Shown here piece by piece: positions 44,795 through 53,169 of a DNA stretch of 64,000 bases (the first letter of the stretch is position 1; every line of letters starts with the position of its first letter). The stretch covers positions 1 to 64,000 of the forward strand of contig JAYOIK010000002.1 of assembly GCA_038118725.1 (NCBI GenBank). The letters run 5' to 3'. The position numbers and the translations under genes were made by a program. Under the pieces are notes generated by a model. The model made no database searches. It saw only the letters and a program-made list of their open reading frames with translations, and was not told the origin of the DNA. The stretch is from JADHLJ01 sp038118725. Its GTDB lineage: Bacteria; Pseudomonadota; Alphaproteobacteria; Thalassobaculales; Thalassobaculaceae.

Positions 44795-45733
44795 ATGTCG
44801 ATCTTGGCGATAGGCGGCGCGGGTTTCATTGGACGGCGGATGATCCCCATTCTGGCGGCGCAGGGGCATGAGATAACCTGCATGGATATCGATGTCGCCA
44901 GCGCGACCAAGGCCTTCGCCGATCTCGGCGACAAGGTGAAGATCGTGCGCGGGGACGTTACTCAGTTCGACGACGTGATCGGCGCGATCATGGAATCCAA
45001 GGCCGAGCGGGTGATCAATCTCTCCTATTTCATCGGCGAGTTGGCACCGCATGTCGCCTTCAAGCTGGATATTCAGGGAATGGACAATGTGTTCGAGGCG
45101 GCGCGGCGCACGGATGTCCGGCACACGGTCTTCGCGAGTTCCCTCGCGGTTACCGGCCCACAAGCGCATTTCGGCGATCACATGGTCAATGAGACCGACG
45201 AGCGGCGGGGCGACACCCAATACGCGGTCAACAAGATCACCAACGAATGGCAGGCCCATGACTATCGCCGGGCCTATGACATGACCATTACATGTATCCG
45301 CCCGGCCAACGTGACCGGCCCGGACAAGAAGTTCGGTTCCATCGATCACGTGAACTGTATGTGTCAGCCGGCCCGCGGCCAGTCCGTCAGTTTCCCCGTC
45401 GCCGACGCCATGCGTTGTGTCATTCATGTCGAGGACATGGCCGAGGTTTTTGCCCGCGTGCTGACCACCGACAAGCCGAAACACGAGACCTACAACTCGG
45501 GCGGGGCGACGGTCAGCATGGGAGAACTCGCCGGTCTGGTCCGCGAGTTTCTGCCGGACGCGGATATCCGCTTCGACGCCGAGACCGGTGGGCGAGAGAC
45601 ATCGGGCAACTTCCTGATCGACAACAGCCGGGTGGTCGAGGAGTTCGGCGTTCAATACGCGCCGCTCCGCCAGCGGGTGAAGGAAGTGATCAACGACATC
45701 CGGGCGGAGGAGGGACTGCCGCTGGTGGAATGA
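44795..45733 (+). CDS. NAD-dependent epimerase/dehydratase-family protein
   Basis: 312 residues. The NAD-binding motif GGAGFIG is at the N terminus, a conserved serine is in VFASSLAVTG and the catalytic pair is in YAVNK. The C-terminal domain is shortened relative to sugar epimerases, so it is an atypical extended SDR and the substrate cannot be named. It is divergent from the deacylase operon and lies upstream of the phosphonate importer, separated by 149 bases that hold a likely new promoter. Confidence 0.88.
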   Translation: MSILAIGGAGFIGRRMIPILAAQGHEITCMDIDVASATKAFADLGDKVKIVRGDVTQFDDVIGAIMESKAERVINLSYFIGELAPHVAFKLDIQGMDNVFEAARRTDVRHTVFASSLAVTGPQAHFGDHMVNETDERRGDTQYAVNKITNEWQAHDYRRAYDMTITCIRPANVTGPDKKFGSIDHVNCMCQPARGQSVSFPVADAMRCVIHVEDMAEVFARVLTTDKPKHETYNSGGATVSMGELAGLVREFLPDADIRFDAETGGRETSGNFLIDNSRVVEEFGVQYAPLRQRVKEVINDIRAEEGLPLVE

Positions 45734-45780
45734 CATTCCGCGACGGCGCGCGCTAAAGGGCATCGCGTGTTGACTTAGGC

Positions 45781-45813
45781 CTGTCATCCGGATGTAAAGC
45801 AACTTTCATCCGA
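45781..45813 (+). promoter_or_regulatory. Candidate Pho box (three 11-bp-spaced repeats) upstream of phnC
   Basis: Three heptamers lie exactly 11 bases apart: CTGTCAT (45781), ATGTAAA (45792) and CTTTCAT (45803), each followed by four spacer bases. The known PhoB target is tandem CTGTCAT-like heptamers with the same 11-base period. The site begins 102 bases before the phnC start. It also overlaps a sigma-70-like TTGACT at 45770. It should switch the phosphonate importer on during phosphate limitation. Confidence 0.65.
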
Positions 45814-45882
45814 GAGTCGCCAAAGAGTCTTCGACTTTGGAGAGGCTGCACCCAGCTGAACCGACTGGTTGGGGAGCGTCAC

Positions 45883-46764
45883 ATGGCAATTCCGGAAGCG
45901 CCAAATTCCGCAGCGGCGATGGCGATAGAGGTCATCGGTCTGAACAAGACCTTTAATCGCGATAAACGCGCGCTCAGATCAATTGATCTGAGAATCGCGC
46001 ATGGTGAGATGGTCGCGCTGATCGGCGCCTCCGGTTCCGGGAAATCCACGCTATTGCGTCATATCGGTGGTCTGGTCGCGGCGGACCGGGGCGAAGCCGG
46101 CGGCGAGATCATGGTGCTCGGTGCGAGGATGCAGGCTAGAGGGCGTATCGCGTCCGACGCGCGCCGGGTCCGCGCTCGGGTCAGCGTGATCTTTCAACAA
46201 TTCAATCTGGTCTCGCGCCTCACCGTACTGACCAACGTGCTCACCGGGCTGCTGGGGCGGATCCGAAGTCCGCGCGGTACTTTCGGTTTGTTCACGCGGG
46301 CCGAGAAACAGGCCGCCGTCGCGGCTTTGTCCCGGGTCGGGATTTCCGAGACCGCGATGCAACGCGCCTCGACCTTGTCCGGCGGTCAGCAACAGCGGGC
46401 GGCGATCGCCCGCGCTCTGGTCCAGGGCGCCGACATTATCCTGGCGGACGAGCCGATTGCCTCGCTAGACCCAGCGTCCTCGAAGCGGGTCATGGAAACC
46501 CTGCGTGACATAAACGAGGCGGACGGCAAGACCGTGGTCGTCTCGCTGCACCAGGTCGACTACGCGATGCGCTATTGCCCGCGAACAGTCGCGCTGCGCG
46601 ACGGCGAGGTTGTCTATGACGGCGCAAGTTCGGCGCTCAACTCGGAAATGTTGCAACGCCTCTATGGCGCCGAATGCGACGAGCTACTCGGCGCCGTGGG
46701 CGGGCGTGTTGTTGATGAGGAGATCTCCCCGACAAGGCCGCGAGAAGCCTTCGCCGTCGCGTGA
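45883..46764 (+). CDS. phnC: Phosphonate ABC transporter ATP-binding protein
   Basis: 293 residues with GGGGAGCGTCAC before the ATG. Walker A GASGSGKST lies at 48-56, signature LSGGQQQR at 165-172 and Walker B LADEP at 187-191. Family-typical are VFQ-like IFQQFNLVSRLTVLTNVLTG and GLFTRAEKQ after it, found in PhnC. It energises import of phosphonates. First gene of phnCDE, with a candidate Pho box upstream; the N-terminal extension of about 12 residues is unusual but minor. Confidence 0.95.
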   Translation: MAIPEAPNSAAAMAIEVIGLNKTFNRDKRALRSIDLRIAHGEMVALIGASGSGKSTLLRHIGGLVAADRGEAGGEIMVLGARMQARGRIASDARRVRARVSVIFQQFNLVSRLTVLTNVLTGLLGRIRSPRGTFGLFTRAEKQAAVAALSRVGISETAMQRASTLSGGQQQRAAIARALVQGADIILADEPIASLDPASSKRVMETLRDINEADGKTVVVSLHQVDYAMRYCPRTVALRDGEVVYDGASSALNSEMLQRLYGAECDELLGAVGGRVVDEEISPTRPREAFAVA

Positions 46765-46815
46765 GGTCGCCCAACTCGAGTTACCAACCACCCAAACCCA
46801 AGGAGTGTTCCCGTC

Positions 46816-47832
46816 ATGAAGAAACTGCTGGCAAAGGCCGCCATCGGCGCGGCCCTGATCATGTCAACCGGCCCGGCGCTGGCTGATTTCAAGCCGCTCG
46901 AAGCTGATCCGACGGAAATCAATTTCGGCATCATTTCAACCGAATCGACCGCTAACTTGAAGCAGCAATGGCTGCCGTTCCTCGCGGACATGGAGAAGTG
47001 GACCGGCATGAAGGTGAAACCGTTCTTCGCCCCCGACTATGCCGGGATCATCGAGGCGATGCGATTCGGCAAGGTTCATGTGGCCTGGTTCGGCAACAAG
47101 TCCGGCATGGAGGCCGTCGATCGGTCCGGCGCCGAGGTTTTCGCCCAGCAGGTCGGCGTGGACGGTAAGCAGGGCTATTATTCCTATGTCATCACCCATA
47201 AGGACAATACTGCGCTGAACAGCCTCGATGACCTGCTGAAATGCGACAAGTCGCTCAATTTCGGCATCGGCGATCCGAACTCGACCTCGGGCTTCCTGGT
47301 CCCCAGCTACTATGTCTTCGCCAAGAACGGCGTTGACCCGAAAAAGTGCTTCAAGACCGTCCGCAACGCCAACCACGAGACCAACTTCATGGCGACCGCC
47401 AACAAGCAGGTCGACGCGGCGGCCAACAACTCCGAGCAGTGGGTGCGCTCCCACAACAAGGTTCCGGCCCTGGCCGCGAATGTGAAGGTGATCTGGAAAT
47501 CGCCGTTGATCCCGTCGGACCCGATCACCTATCGCAAGGATCTGTCCAAGGAACTCAAGGCCAAGGTGAAGGGCTTCTTTCTGACCTATGGCCGCTTCGG
47601 CGCGCCGGCGGAAGTGAAGAAGGCCCGAGACATTCTGGCCGGCATGCAGCTGGCGCCGTTCGTCGACTCGAACAACACCCAGCTTTACCCGATCCGCCAG
47701 CTGGCGCTCTTCAAGGACAAGATCAAGATCCAGTCCAGCGCGCTCGACGCCAATGAAAAAACCGCGAAGCTCGCCGAGATCGACGAGAAACTCGCGACCT
47801 TGGGCGTGCTCTCCGACAACGTCGGCATGTAA
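46816..47832 (+). CDS. phnD: Phosphonate-binding periplasmic protein
   Basis: 338 residues. A Sec signal peptide covers 1-23 (ALA cleavage). The mature part has the PhnD landmarks NFGIISTESTANLKQQW, MKVKPFFAPDYAGIIEAM and WFGNKSGMEAVDR, very like the enterobacterial 2-aminoethylphosphonate-binding protein. AAGGAG precedes the ATG. A hairpin follows its stop (47851-47881), and the permease gene comes after. Which phosphonate is bound cannot be read, although aminoethylphosphonate is likely. Confidence 0.95.
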   Translation: MKKLLAKAAIGAALIMSTGPALADFKPLEADPTEINFGIISTESTANLKQQWLPFLADMEKWTGMKVKPFFAPDYAGIIEAMRFGKVHVAWFGNKSGMEAVDRSGAEVFAQQVGVDGKQGYYSYVITHKDNTALNSLDDLLKCDKSLNFGIGDPNSTSGFLVPSYYVFAKNGVDPKKCFKTVRNANHETNFMATANKQVDAAANNSEQWVRSHNKVPALAANVKVIWKSPLIPSDPITYRKDLSKELKAKVKGFFLTYGRFGAPAEVKKARDILAGMQLAPFVDSNNTQLYPIRQLALFKDKIKIQSSALDANEKTAKLAEIDEKLATLGVLSDNVGM

Positions 47833-47850
47833 CCCTGCCTCCCGGTAATG

Positions 47851-47886
47851 GGGCGGTTTCCGGACATCTCGGGAACCGCCCGTCCT
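47851..47886 (+). terminator. Hairpin between phnD and phnE
   Basis: GGGCGGTTTCC (47851-47861) pairs with GGGAACCGCCC (47871-47881) in an 11-bp stem with one G-U pair and a 9-base loop; GTCCTTTT follows. It starts 18 bases after the phnD stop. It could be a leaky terminator or a stabiliser of phnCD mRNA, giving more binding protein than permease. Confidence 0.65.
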
Positions 47887-47916
47887 TTTACGCAATCTAG
47901 AAATTCAGGTGTCGGC

Positions 47917-48723
47917 ATGAGCGATCTTTCGAGTACCAGCACCGTTTCAGCTTTGCCGCCGCGCGCGATTAAGCGCTCCGTCGGTAACATTCTTGGGTGG
48001 GGCGTCGCGCTGGCGATATTGGTCTGGGCCTGGGACGGGGCCGATATGCGACCGGCGGAACTGATCCGTGATTCCGGCAACATGGTGCACTTCCTTTCCG
48101 GATTCTTTCCTCCGAATTTTCTGGAGTGGGAGAGTTATCTGAGTGAAATGCTGGTAACGGTCCAGATCGCGGTTTGGGGTACCGTGCTCGCCGTTGTCTG
48201 CGCGGTGCCGTGCGGCATCCTGTCGGCGGAGAACATCGCGCCCTGGTGGATTAACCAGCCCATGCGCCGCGCCATGGACGCGGCCCGGGCCATCAACGAG
48301 ATGGTGTTCGCCATGCTTTTCGTGGTGGCCGTGGGGCTCGGGCCCTTCGCGGGGGTGCTGGCTCTTTGGGTGCACACGACCGGCATTCTCGCCAAGCTGT
48401 TCTCCGAAGCCGTCGAGGCGATCGATCCGAGCCCGGTCGAGGGTATCCGGGCGACCGGCGCCAGCCGTTTGGAGGAAGTCATCTTCGGCGTTATCCCGCA
48501 GGTCATGCCACTTTGGATTTCCTACTCACTGTACCGGTTCGAATCCAACGTGCGGTCCGCGACGGTCCTCGGTATCGTTGGCGCCGGTGGGATCGGCATG
48601 ATCCTTTGGGAAGTGATCCGAGGATTTCAGTACGCCGAGACGGCGGCGATTGTCATCACCATCGTCTGTTCCGTAAGCATCATCGATATCATTTCGCAGC
48701 GTCTGAGACGGTTGTTCATTTGA
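47917..48723 (+). CDS. phnE: Phosphonate ABC transporter permease
   Basis: 268 residues from ATG 47917; the open frame begins at 47848 but that part would lie inside the hairpin. Six membrane helices are likely, and the coupling motif EGIRATGASRLEEVIFGVIP is near residue 172, typical of PhnE. Only one permease gene follows phnD, so the channel is probably a homodimer. No C-P lyase or phosphonatase gene is nearby in the window. Confidence 0.93.
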   Translation: MSDLSSTSTVSALPPRAIKRSVGNILGWGVALAILVWAWDGADMRPAELIRDSGNMVHFLSGFFPPNFLEWESYLSEMLVTVQIAVWGTVLAVVCAVPCGILSAENIAPWWINQPMRRAMDAARAINEMVFAMLFVVAVGLGPFAGVLALWVHTTGILAKLFSEAVEAIDPSPVEGIRATGASRLEEVIFGVIPQVMPLWISYSLYRFESNVRSATVLGIVGAGGIGMILWEVIRGFQYAETAAIVITIVCSVSIIDIISQRLRRLFI

Positions 48724-48902
48724 ACTCTTCGCTATCATTCGGCCCGCCTGGGGTTTCGCAGCGAAATCACGGACGTAGGACGGCTTGCGGTTGCGCGACC
48801 CTGGGCAATATCTTCATGATGCCTTACCGCCCGCTCGGGCCTATATCGACCGGTTTGGCCCTCCTCCGCGCTAGCCGATGACCTTAAACACGGAGATCAA
48901 GC

Positions 48903-49277
48903 ATGACCGCCAATGGAGACATGATCATCGCGCTCGACAAGGAGCGGATGCAGGCGATGGCCGACAAGGATATCGGCAAACTCAAGAACATGCTGTGCAA
49001 GGATCTGGTCTACACCCATTCCTCGGCCCGACTCGACACCAAGGAAAGCATCATCGCGGGGATGGAATCCGGGGCCACGGTCTATAACTCGGTCGTGCCG
49101 TCGAATGTCGAGGCGTTGGATCTCGGCGACGCTGTGGTGCTCACCGGCAATGCCCAGATCAGCGTGAGCGCGAACGGCGAGCCCCGGAGCTTTGGGGTCC
49201 GGTTCACCGACGTCTATCAGAACCAGAACGGCACCTGGCGCATGGTGGCCTGGCAATCCACCAAGACGCCGGATTGA
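48903..49277 (+). CDS. SnoaL/NTF2-like protein (DUF4440-type)
   Basis: 124 residues. A helical N terminus (LDKERMQAMADKDIGKLKNM) precedes strands ending in RFTDVYQNQNGTWRMVAWQS, the pattern of the NTF2 fold. It lies 179 bases downstream of phnE, with no visible terminator between, so a link to phosphonate use is possible but unproven. Substrate unknown; a separate SnoaL-like gene is at 17974. Confidence 0.75.
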   Translation: MTANGDMIIALDKERMQAMADKDIGKLKNMLCKDLVYTHSSARLDTKESIIAGMESGATVYNSVVPSNVEALDLGDAVVLTGNAQISVSANGEPRSFGVRFTDVYQNQNGTWRMVAWQSTKTPD

Positions 49278-49355
49278 GTGGATAGGCGTTTGTGACTGGT
49301 GACCAATCGATAACCGTGTCGTCCTCGCTTAAGAGAGGTCGCTAGCCTCAACGTT

Positions 49356-49507
49356 GTCATCCCGCCCCCCGTTTACACGGGGGCAGGCGGCGGGACCCAT
49401 TCCGCTAAATCGTCTTGGTAACCGTCACCTTGCATCAAAGCCGAGATGGATACAGCAAAGCGTCTCAAGAGCCAGTGGAATGGATCCCGGATCAAGTCCG
49501 GGATGAC
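49356..49507. repeat. 152-bp mosaic inverted-repeat (MITE-like) intergenic element
   Basis: The ends are exact inverted repeats, GTCATCCCG (49356-49364) and CGGGATGAC (49499-49507). Inside the left arm is a hairpin with CCCCCGT paired to ACGGGGG (49366-49383). In the right arm ATCCCGGA pairs perfectly with TCCGGGAT around TCAAG (49484-49504). CGGGACCCATTCCGC (49392-49406) matches the reverse complement of GTGGAATGGATCCCG (49475-49489) at 13 of 15 positions. Such GTCATCCCG-type hairpin elements are scattered in alphaproteobacterial intergenic regions. No transposase is encoded. Confidence 0.7.
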
Positions 49508-49542
49508 GGGAGGTGGGGGGGCAACAGGCGTCACGAGACGAA

Positions 49543-49956
49543 TCAGTCTTCCGTGGCCTTTGAATAGTCCGTGTGACTGACCTTCTCGAACCAGGCGGTG
49601 CCGGAGCCGTCCTCGCCGGTTTCGGACATGGCGAGATGAGTGAAGATCCGATCCGGCGCCGCGCCGTGCCAGTGCCGGGTATTCGGCGGGATGACCGCGG
49701 TATCTCCGGGGCGAAGCTCGCGCACCGGCTCGCCCTCGACCTGGACCCGCCCGACCCCGGCGACGGCCCAGAGGGTTTGGCCGACGGGGTGCTGATGCCA
49801 ATCGGTACGGGCGCCGGGGCTGAAGGTCACGTTGGTGGCCCGCATCCGCGAGGGCGCCTCGCCGACCAGCACGGGATCCTGAAAAACATCCCCCGTGAAA
49901 TTGTCAGCGGAGGCTTTCTTGGTCGGCCTGTCCTCGGCCCGGTGAAGCTTCAGCAT
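49543..49956 (-). CDS. Cupin-domain protein
   Basis: 137 residues. A single cupin barrel with metal-ligand pattern TDWHQHPVGQTLWAV in motif 1 and NTRHWHGAAP in motif 2, close to the small manganese/iron cupins that resemble hydroxynitrile lyase and carboxymuconolactone-linked cupins. The metal and reaction are unknown. It is downstream of the RND pump gene by 81 bases on the same strand; a repeat element lies beyond its 3' end. Confidence 0.88.
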   Translation of the reverse strand: MLKLHRAEDRPTKKASADNFTGDVFQDPVLVGEAPSRMRATNVTFSPGARTDWHQHPVGQTLWAVAGVGRVQVEGEPVRELRPGDTAVIPPNTRHWHGAAPDRIFTHLAMSETGEDGSGTAWFEKVSHTDYSKATED

Positions 49957-50037
49957 GTCTCATTCCTTTCCTTTTCGTTGAAAGGTTGGTTTTACGAAGT
50001 TTAACGCGGTTTCTCGCGTCGTCGCATCACTGATGCG

Positions 50038-53000
50038 CTATTCCGCCGGACCCCGCGCCTTCGTGGCCGCCTCGTCCGGGATCGCGTCGGCTTCCCCGAG
50101 TTCCCGCCGCAGCCGCCCGGTCGCCGTTGCCCTGGCGGGGGAGAAACGGGCAAGACCGAGATACACGACGGGCGTCAGGTAGAGCGTGAAAACCGCCGCC
50201 AGCCCGAGGCCGCCGAAAACCACCCAGCCAATCGCCGACCGCGCCTCGGCGCCCGGACCGGTGCTGAGGATTAGTGGCAAGCCCCCGAGGATCGTCGAAA
50301 TCATGGTCATGGCGATGGGGCGCAGCCGGGTGAGGGCGGACCTTTCGATCGCCTCGCGTACGCCGCAGCCCCGGTCGCGCAATTGGTCGGCGAACTCCAC
50401 CACCAGAATACCGTTCTTGGCCATCAGTCCGATCATCATGACCAGGCCGATCTGCGAGTAGATGTTCAATGTGGTTCCGGTCAGTAGCAGGGCATGGATC
50501 GCCGCCGCGATGCCGAAGGGAACGGTGACGACAATGATCGCGGCGCTGGTAAGGCTCTCGAACTGCGCCGCCAGGACGAGGAAAACCACGACAATGGCGA
50601 TGGCGTAGGTGATCGCCACCTCGCGCTCCGCCTCTTCCAGGGCTTCGGCCTCGCCAAGCAGGATCATCTCGACATCCTCGGGTAGGATCTCGCGGGCCAG
50701 CGCCTGAACATCGGTGATCGCGGTCTTCAGGTCATAGCCGTCGCCGATATCCGCGTCCAACTCCACCGCCCGCCGTTGCACATGACGGTCGAGTTCGGCG
50801 GCGACGCCGGATTCATGTAGGGAGACCAGGCTCGACAGCGGAACCAGGTCGCCGTCGCGGGTTCGTACATAGAGGTTCACAAGATCGGTCGGGTCCCGGA
50901 TCGCCTCTCCCCGGGCCTCCAGCCAGATCGGAATGGACTCGTCCTTGATATTGAGGTCGCGAAGCTCCGCGCCGTCGATCATCACCCGTAGCGTCGCGGC
51001 GAGGTCTTGCAGCGGGATGCCGAGATCCGAGGCCCGGCGCCGGTCGATCTTAACCGCGAGTTGCGGCTGGTTCGGCTGGTAGGAGACGCGGACATCGGAA
51101 AGCTTGGGTAGCCGGTCCTCGATGGCTTGGGAAAGCTTGAGCGCGGTGTCGTAAAGATAGAGATAGTCATTGCCGATCAACGCGACTTCCAGTCCCCCGG
51201 CTGTGCTGCGCAGCCGTAGGCTGTTGCGGCTGAAAACCCGTACCCGCATGCCGGTGATCTGGTGCATCTTGCCGCGCAATTCCTTTATGATCTCCTGCTG
51301 TGACCGTGTTCTTTCCTCCCAGGGAGCGAGGGTGACGTATACGAAATCCCGGTTCAGGTCGTAGCGACCGACAAAGTTGAAAAGCGTCGTGGCCTCGCCG
51401 CTCTCGACATAGGGCCGCAGAATTTCCTCGACCTGCTCGGCTTGTTCATTGGTGTAGGACAGGCTGACACCGTCCGGCCCGGTGCCGAATACCGTGAACT
51501 GGCCACGATCCTCGGAAGGGACCAGCTCCTGCTTGAGGCCTCCGAAGACGAGCCAGGCCCCGGTGGCGATGACGATGGCGCCGGCTAGCACGATCAACGG
51601 CGCCGCTAGGCTCCAGCGCAGGGTCGCCGCGTAGAAGGTGGCTAGGCGTTCGCCGATCGACGTGACCGAGCTTCGCAGGCTCGTGTCGTTTGGCTTTCGA
51701 TCCCCAAGACGGGCGGCGAGCGCCGGCACAAGGGTCAGGGCGACGAAGGAGGATATCGCCACGGATACCGCCAGCACGAAACCGAACTCGCGGAACAGCC
51801 GCCCGGCGGTGCTGGGCAGAAAGGAGATCGGCACGAATACCGAGATCAGGGTCAAGGTCGTCGCGATGACAGCGAAGAAAACCTGCCGGGAGCCCAGAAC
51901 AGCCGCGGCTCTTGCTTTCAGTCCTTGGGCGCGGCGGCGCTGAATGTTCTCCAGTACCACGATCGAGTCGTCGACAATCATCCCGGTCGCAAGCACCAGC
52001 GCCAGCAGGGTGAGAATGTTGATGGAAAAACCGAGCAACCAGATCGCCGCAACCGAACCGATCAAGGCGACGGGAATGGCCACGCAGGGGATCAGGGTCG
52101 CGCTGGGCGAGCCGAGGAAAACCCAGAGCGTGGCGATGACGATCAACACCGCCAGACCCAGGCTGATGAGTACTTCGCGGATCGAGCCCCGTATGAACAC
52201 GGCGTCGTCCGAGATGGTGGTGATCTCGATACGCTCGAAGCGATTGTTCAACCTCTCGACGGCCTTGGATACGCCCTCGGAGATCTCGATCGTGTTGGAT
52301 TGCGCCTGGCGGATGATGCTGACGCCGATCACCGGCTCGCCATTGACGCGAACGAGAGATTCCGGGTCTTCGGGTCCGAAATACACATCCGCGACATCGC
52401 CGATCCGAATAGGCTCGCGGATCACCAGAGCCTCGACCTCGCGCGCGGTCTCCACCGTGGCGTCCGCGCGCACCAAGAGTTCCTGGTCCCTAGAGCCGAA
52501 GCTACCGGTGGGAATGTCGAAGGGCGCGGTATCCAGCACCTGGATCACATCGCCGACCGAGAGCTGGTAGGAGCTGAGGCGCAAGGGATCGAGGACCACC
52601 CGCAGCAGGCGTCTTCGGTCACCGAAGATCGTCACATCCGCGACGCCGTCCACCGAGATCAGGGCCGGCACCACGTCCTTCTCGACAATCCGGGTAAGCT
52701 CCTCTTCGCCAAGGCCCGGACCCGTGACGGCGAGACGCATGACGGGACTTGAATCCGCGTCGGCCTTGACCACGGTCAATTGCTCGACATCGGCGGGCAA
52801 GGTGCCCTCGATCCGGCTGACCGCTTCACGCACATCGGCGGCGGCGATATCGAGATCGACGCTCGGGGAAAACTCGGCCCGCATGCGGAAGTTGTTCTCC
52901 TCGCTGGAGGAGCGGATCTCCTTGACCCCGTTGACCCGCGCCACCGCGCCCTCGACCAGGCTGGTGACCGTCGCGTCCATGGTTTCCGGCGAGGCACCCT

Positions 53001-53169
53001 GGTAGATGCCGCGTATGGTCACGATGGGGCGGTCGATATTCGGCAACTCCCGAACCTCGACCGCGACCAACGCGGCGAAGCCCGCCAGCACGATCAGCAG
53101 ACTCAGCACCAACACCAGAAGCGGCCGGCGCACGCTGAGAGAGGCGAGGTCCTCGCGTTGGGTGTTCAT
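50038..53169 (-). CDS. RND-family efflux transporter permease
   Basis: 1043 residues from ATG 53169, which overlaps the stop of the fusion-protein gene (ATGA). Twelve membrane helices with two large periplasmic loops are expected. Helix 4 carries the proton-relay aspartates in ALVLATGMIVDDSIVVLENI, and PSEDRGQFTVFGTGPDG and AEREVAITYAIAIVVVFLVL are typical of AcrB/MexB-like pumps. It exports drugs, solvents or host compounds. No TolC-type outer-membrane gene is adjacent, so it must use one encoded elsewhere. Confidence 0.95.
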   Translation of the reverse strand: MNTQREDLASLSVRRPLLVLVLSLLIVLAGFAALVAVEVRELPNIDRPIVTIRGIYQGASPETMDATVTSLVEGAVARVNGVKEIRSSSEENNFRMRAEFSPSVDLDIAAADVREAVSRIEGTLPADVEQLTVVKADADSSPVMRLAVTGPGLGEEELTRIVEKDVVPALISVDGVADVTIFGDRRRLLRVVLDPLRLSSYQLSVGDVIQVLDTAPFDIPTGSFGSRDQELLVRADATVETAREVEALVIREPIRIGDVADVYFGPEDPESLVRVNGEPVIGVSIIRQAQSNTIEISEGVSKAVERLNNRFERIEITTISDDAVFIRGSIREVLISLGLAVLIVIATLWVFLGSPSATLIPCVAIPVALIGSVAAIWLLGFSINILTLLALVLATGMIVDDSIVVLENIQRRRAQGLKARAAAVLGSRQVFFAVIATTLTLISVFVPISFLPSTAGRLFREFGFVLAVSVAISSFVALTLVPALAARLGDRKPNDTSLRSSVTSIGERLATFYAATLRWSLAAPLIVLAGAIVIATGAWLVFGGLKQELVPSEDRGQFTVFGTGPDGVSLSYTNEQAEQVEEILRPYVESGEATTLFNFVGRYDLNRDFVYVTLAPWEERTRSQQEIIKELRGKMHQITGMRVRVFSRNSLRLRSTAGGLEVALIGNDYLYLYDTALKLSQAIEDRLPKLSDVRVSYQPNQPQLAVKIDRRRASDLGIPLQDLAATLRVMIDGAELRDLNIKDESIPIWLEARGEAIRDPTDLVNLYVRTRDGDLVPLSSLVSLHESGVAAELDRHVQRRAVELDADIGDGYDLKTAITDVQALAREILPEDVEMILLGEAEALEEAEREVAITYAIAIVVVFLVLAAQFESLTSAAIIVVTVPFGIAAAIHALLLTGTTLNIYSQIGLVMMIGLMAKNGILVVEFADQLRDRGCGVREAIERSALTRLRPIAMTMISTILGGLPLILSTGPGAEARSAIGWVVFGGLGLAAVFTLYLTPVVYLGLARFSPARATATGRLRRELGEADAIPDEAATKARGPAE

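Noticed and set aside
50025..50037. GCATC-ACT-GATGC dyad after the RND pump gene as a terminator
   Set aside because: Only a 5-bp stem and no T-run on the minus strand, so too weak to call.
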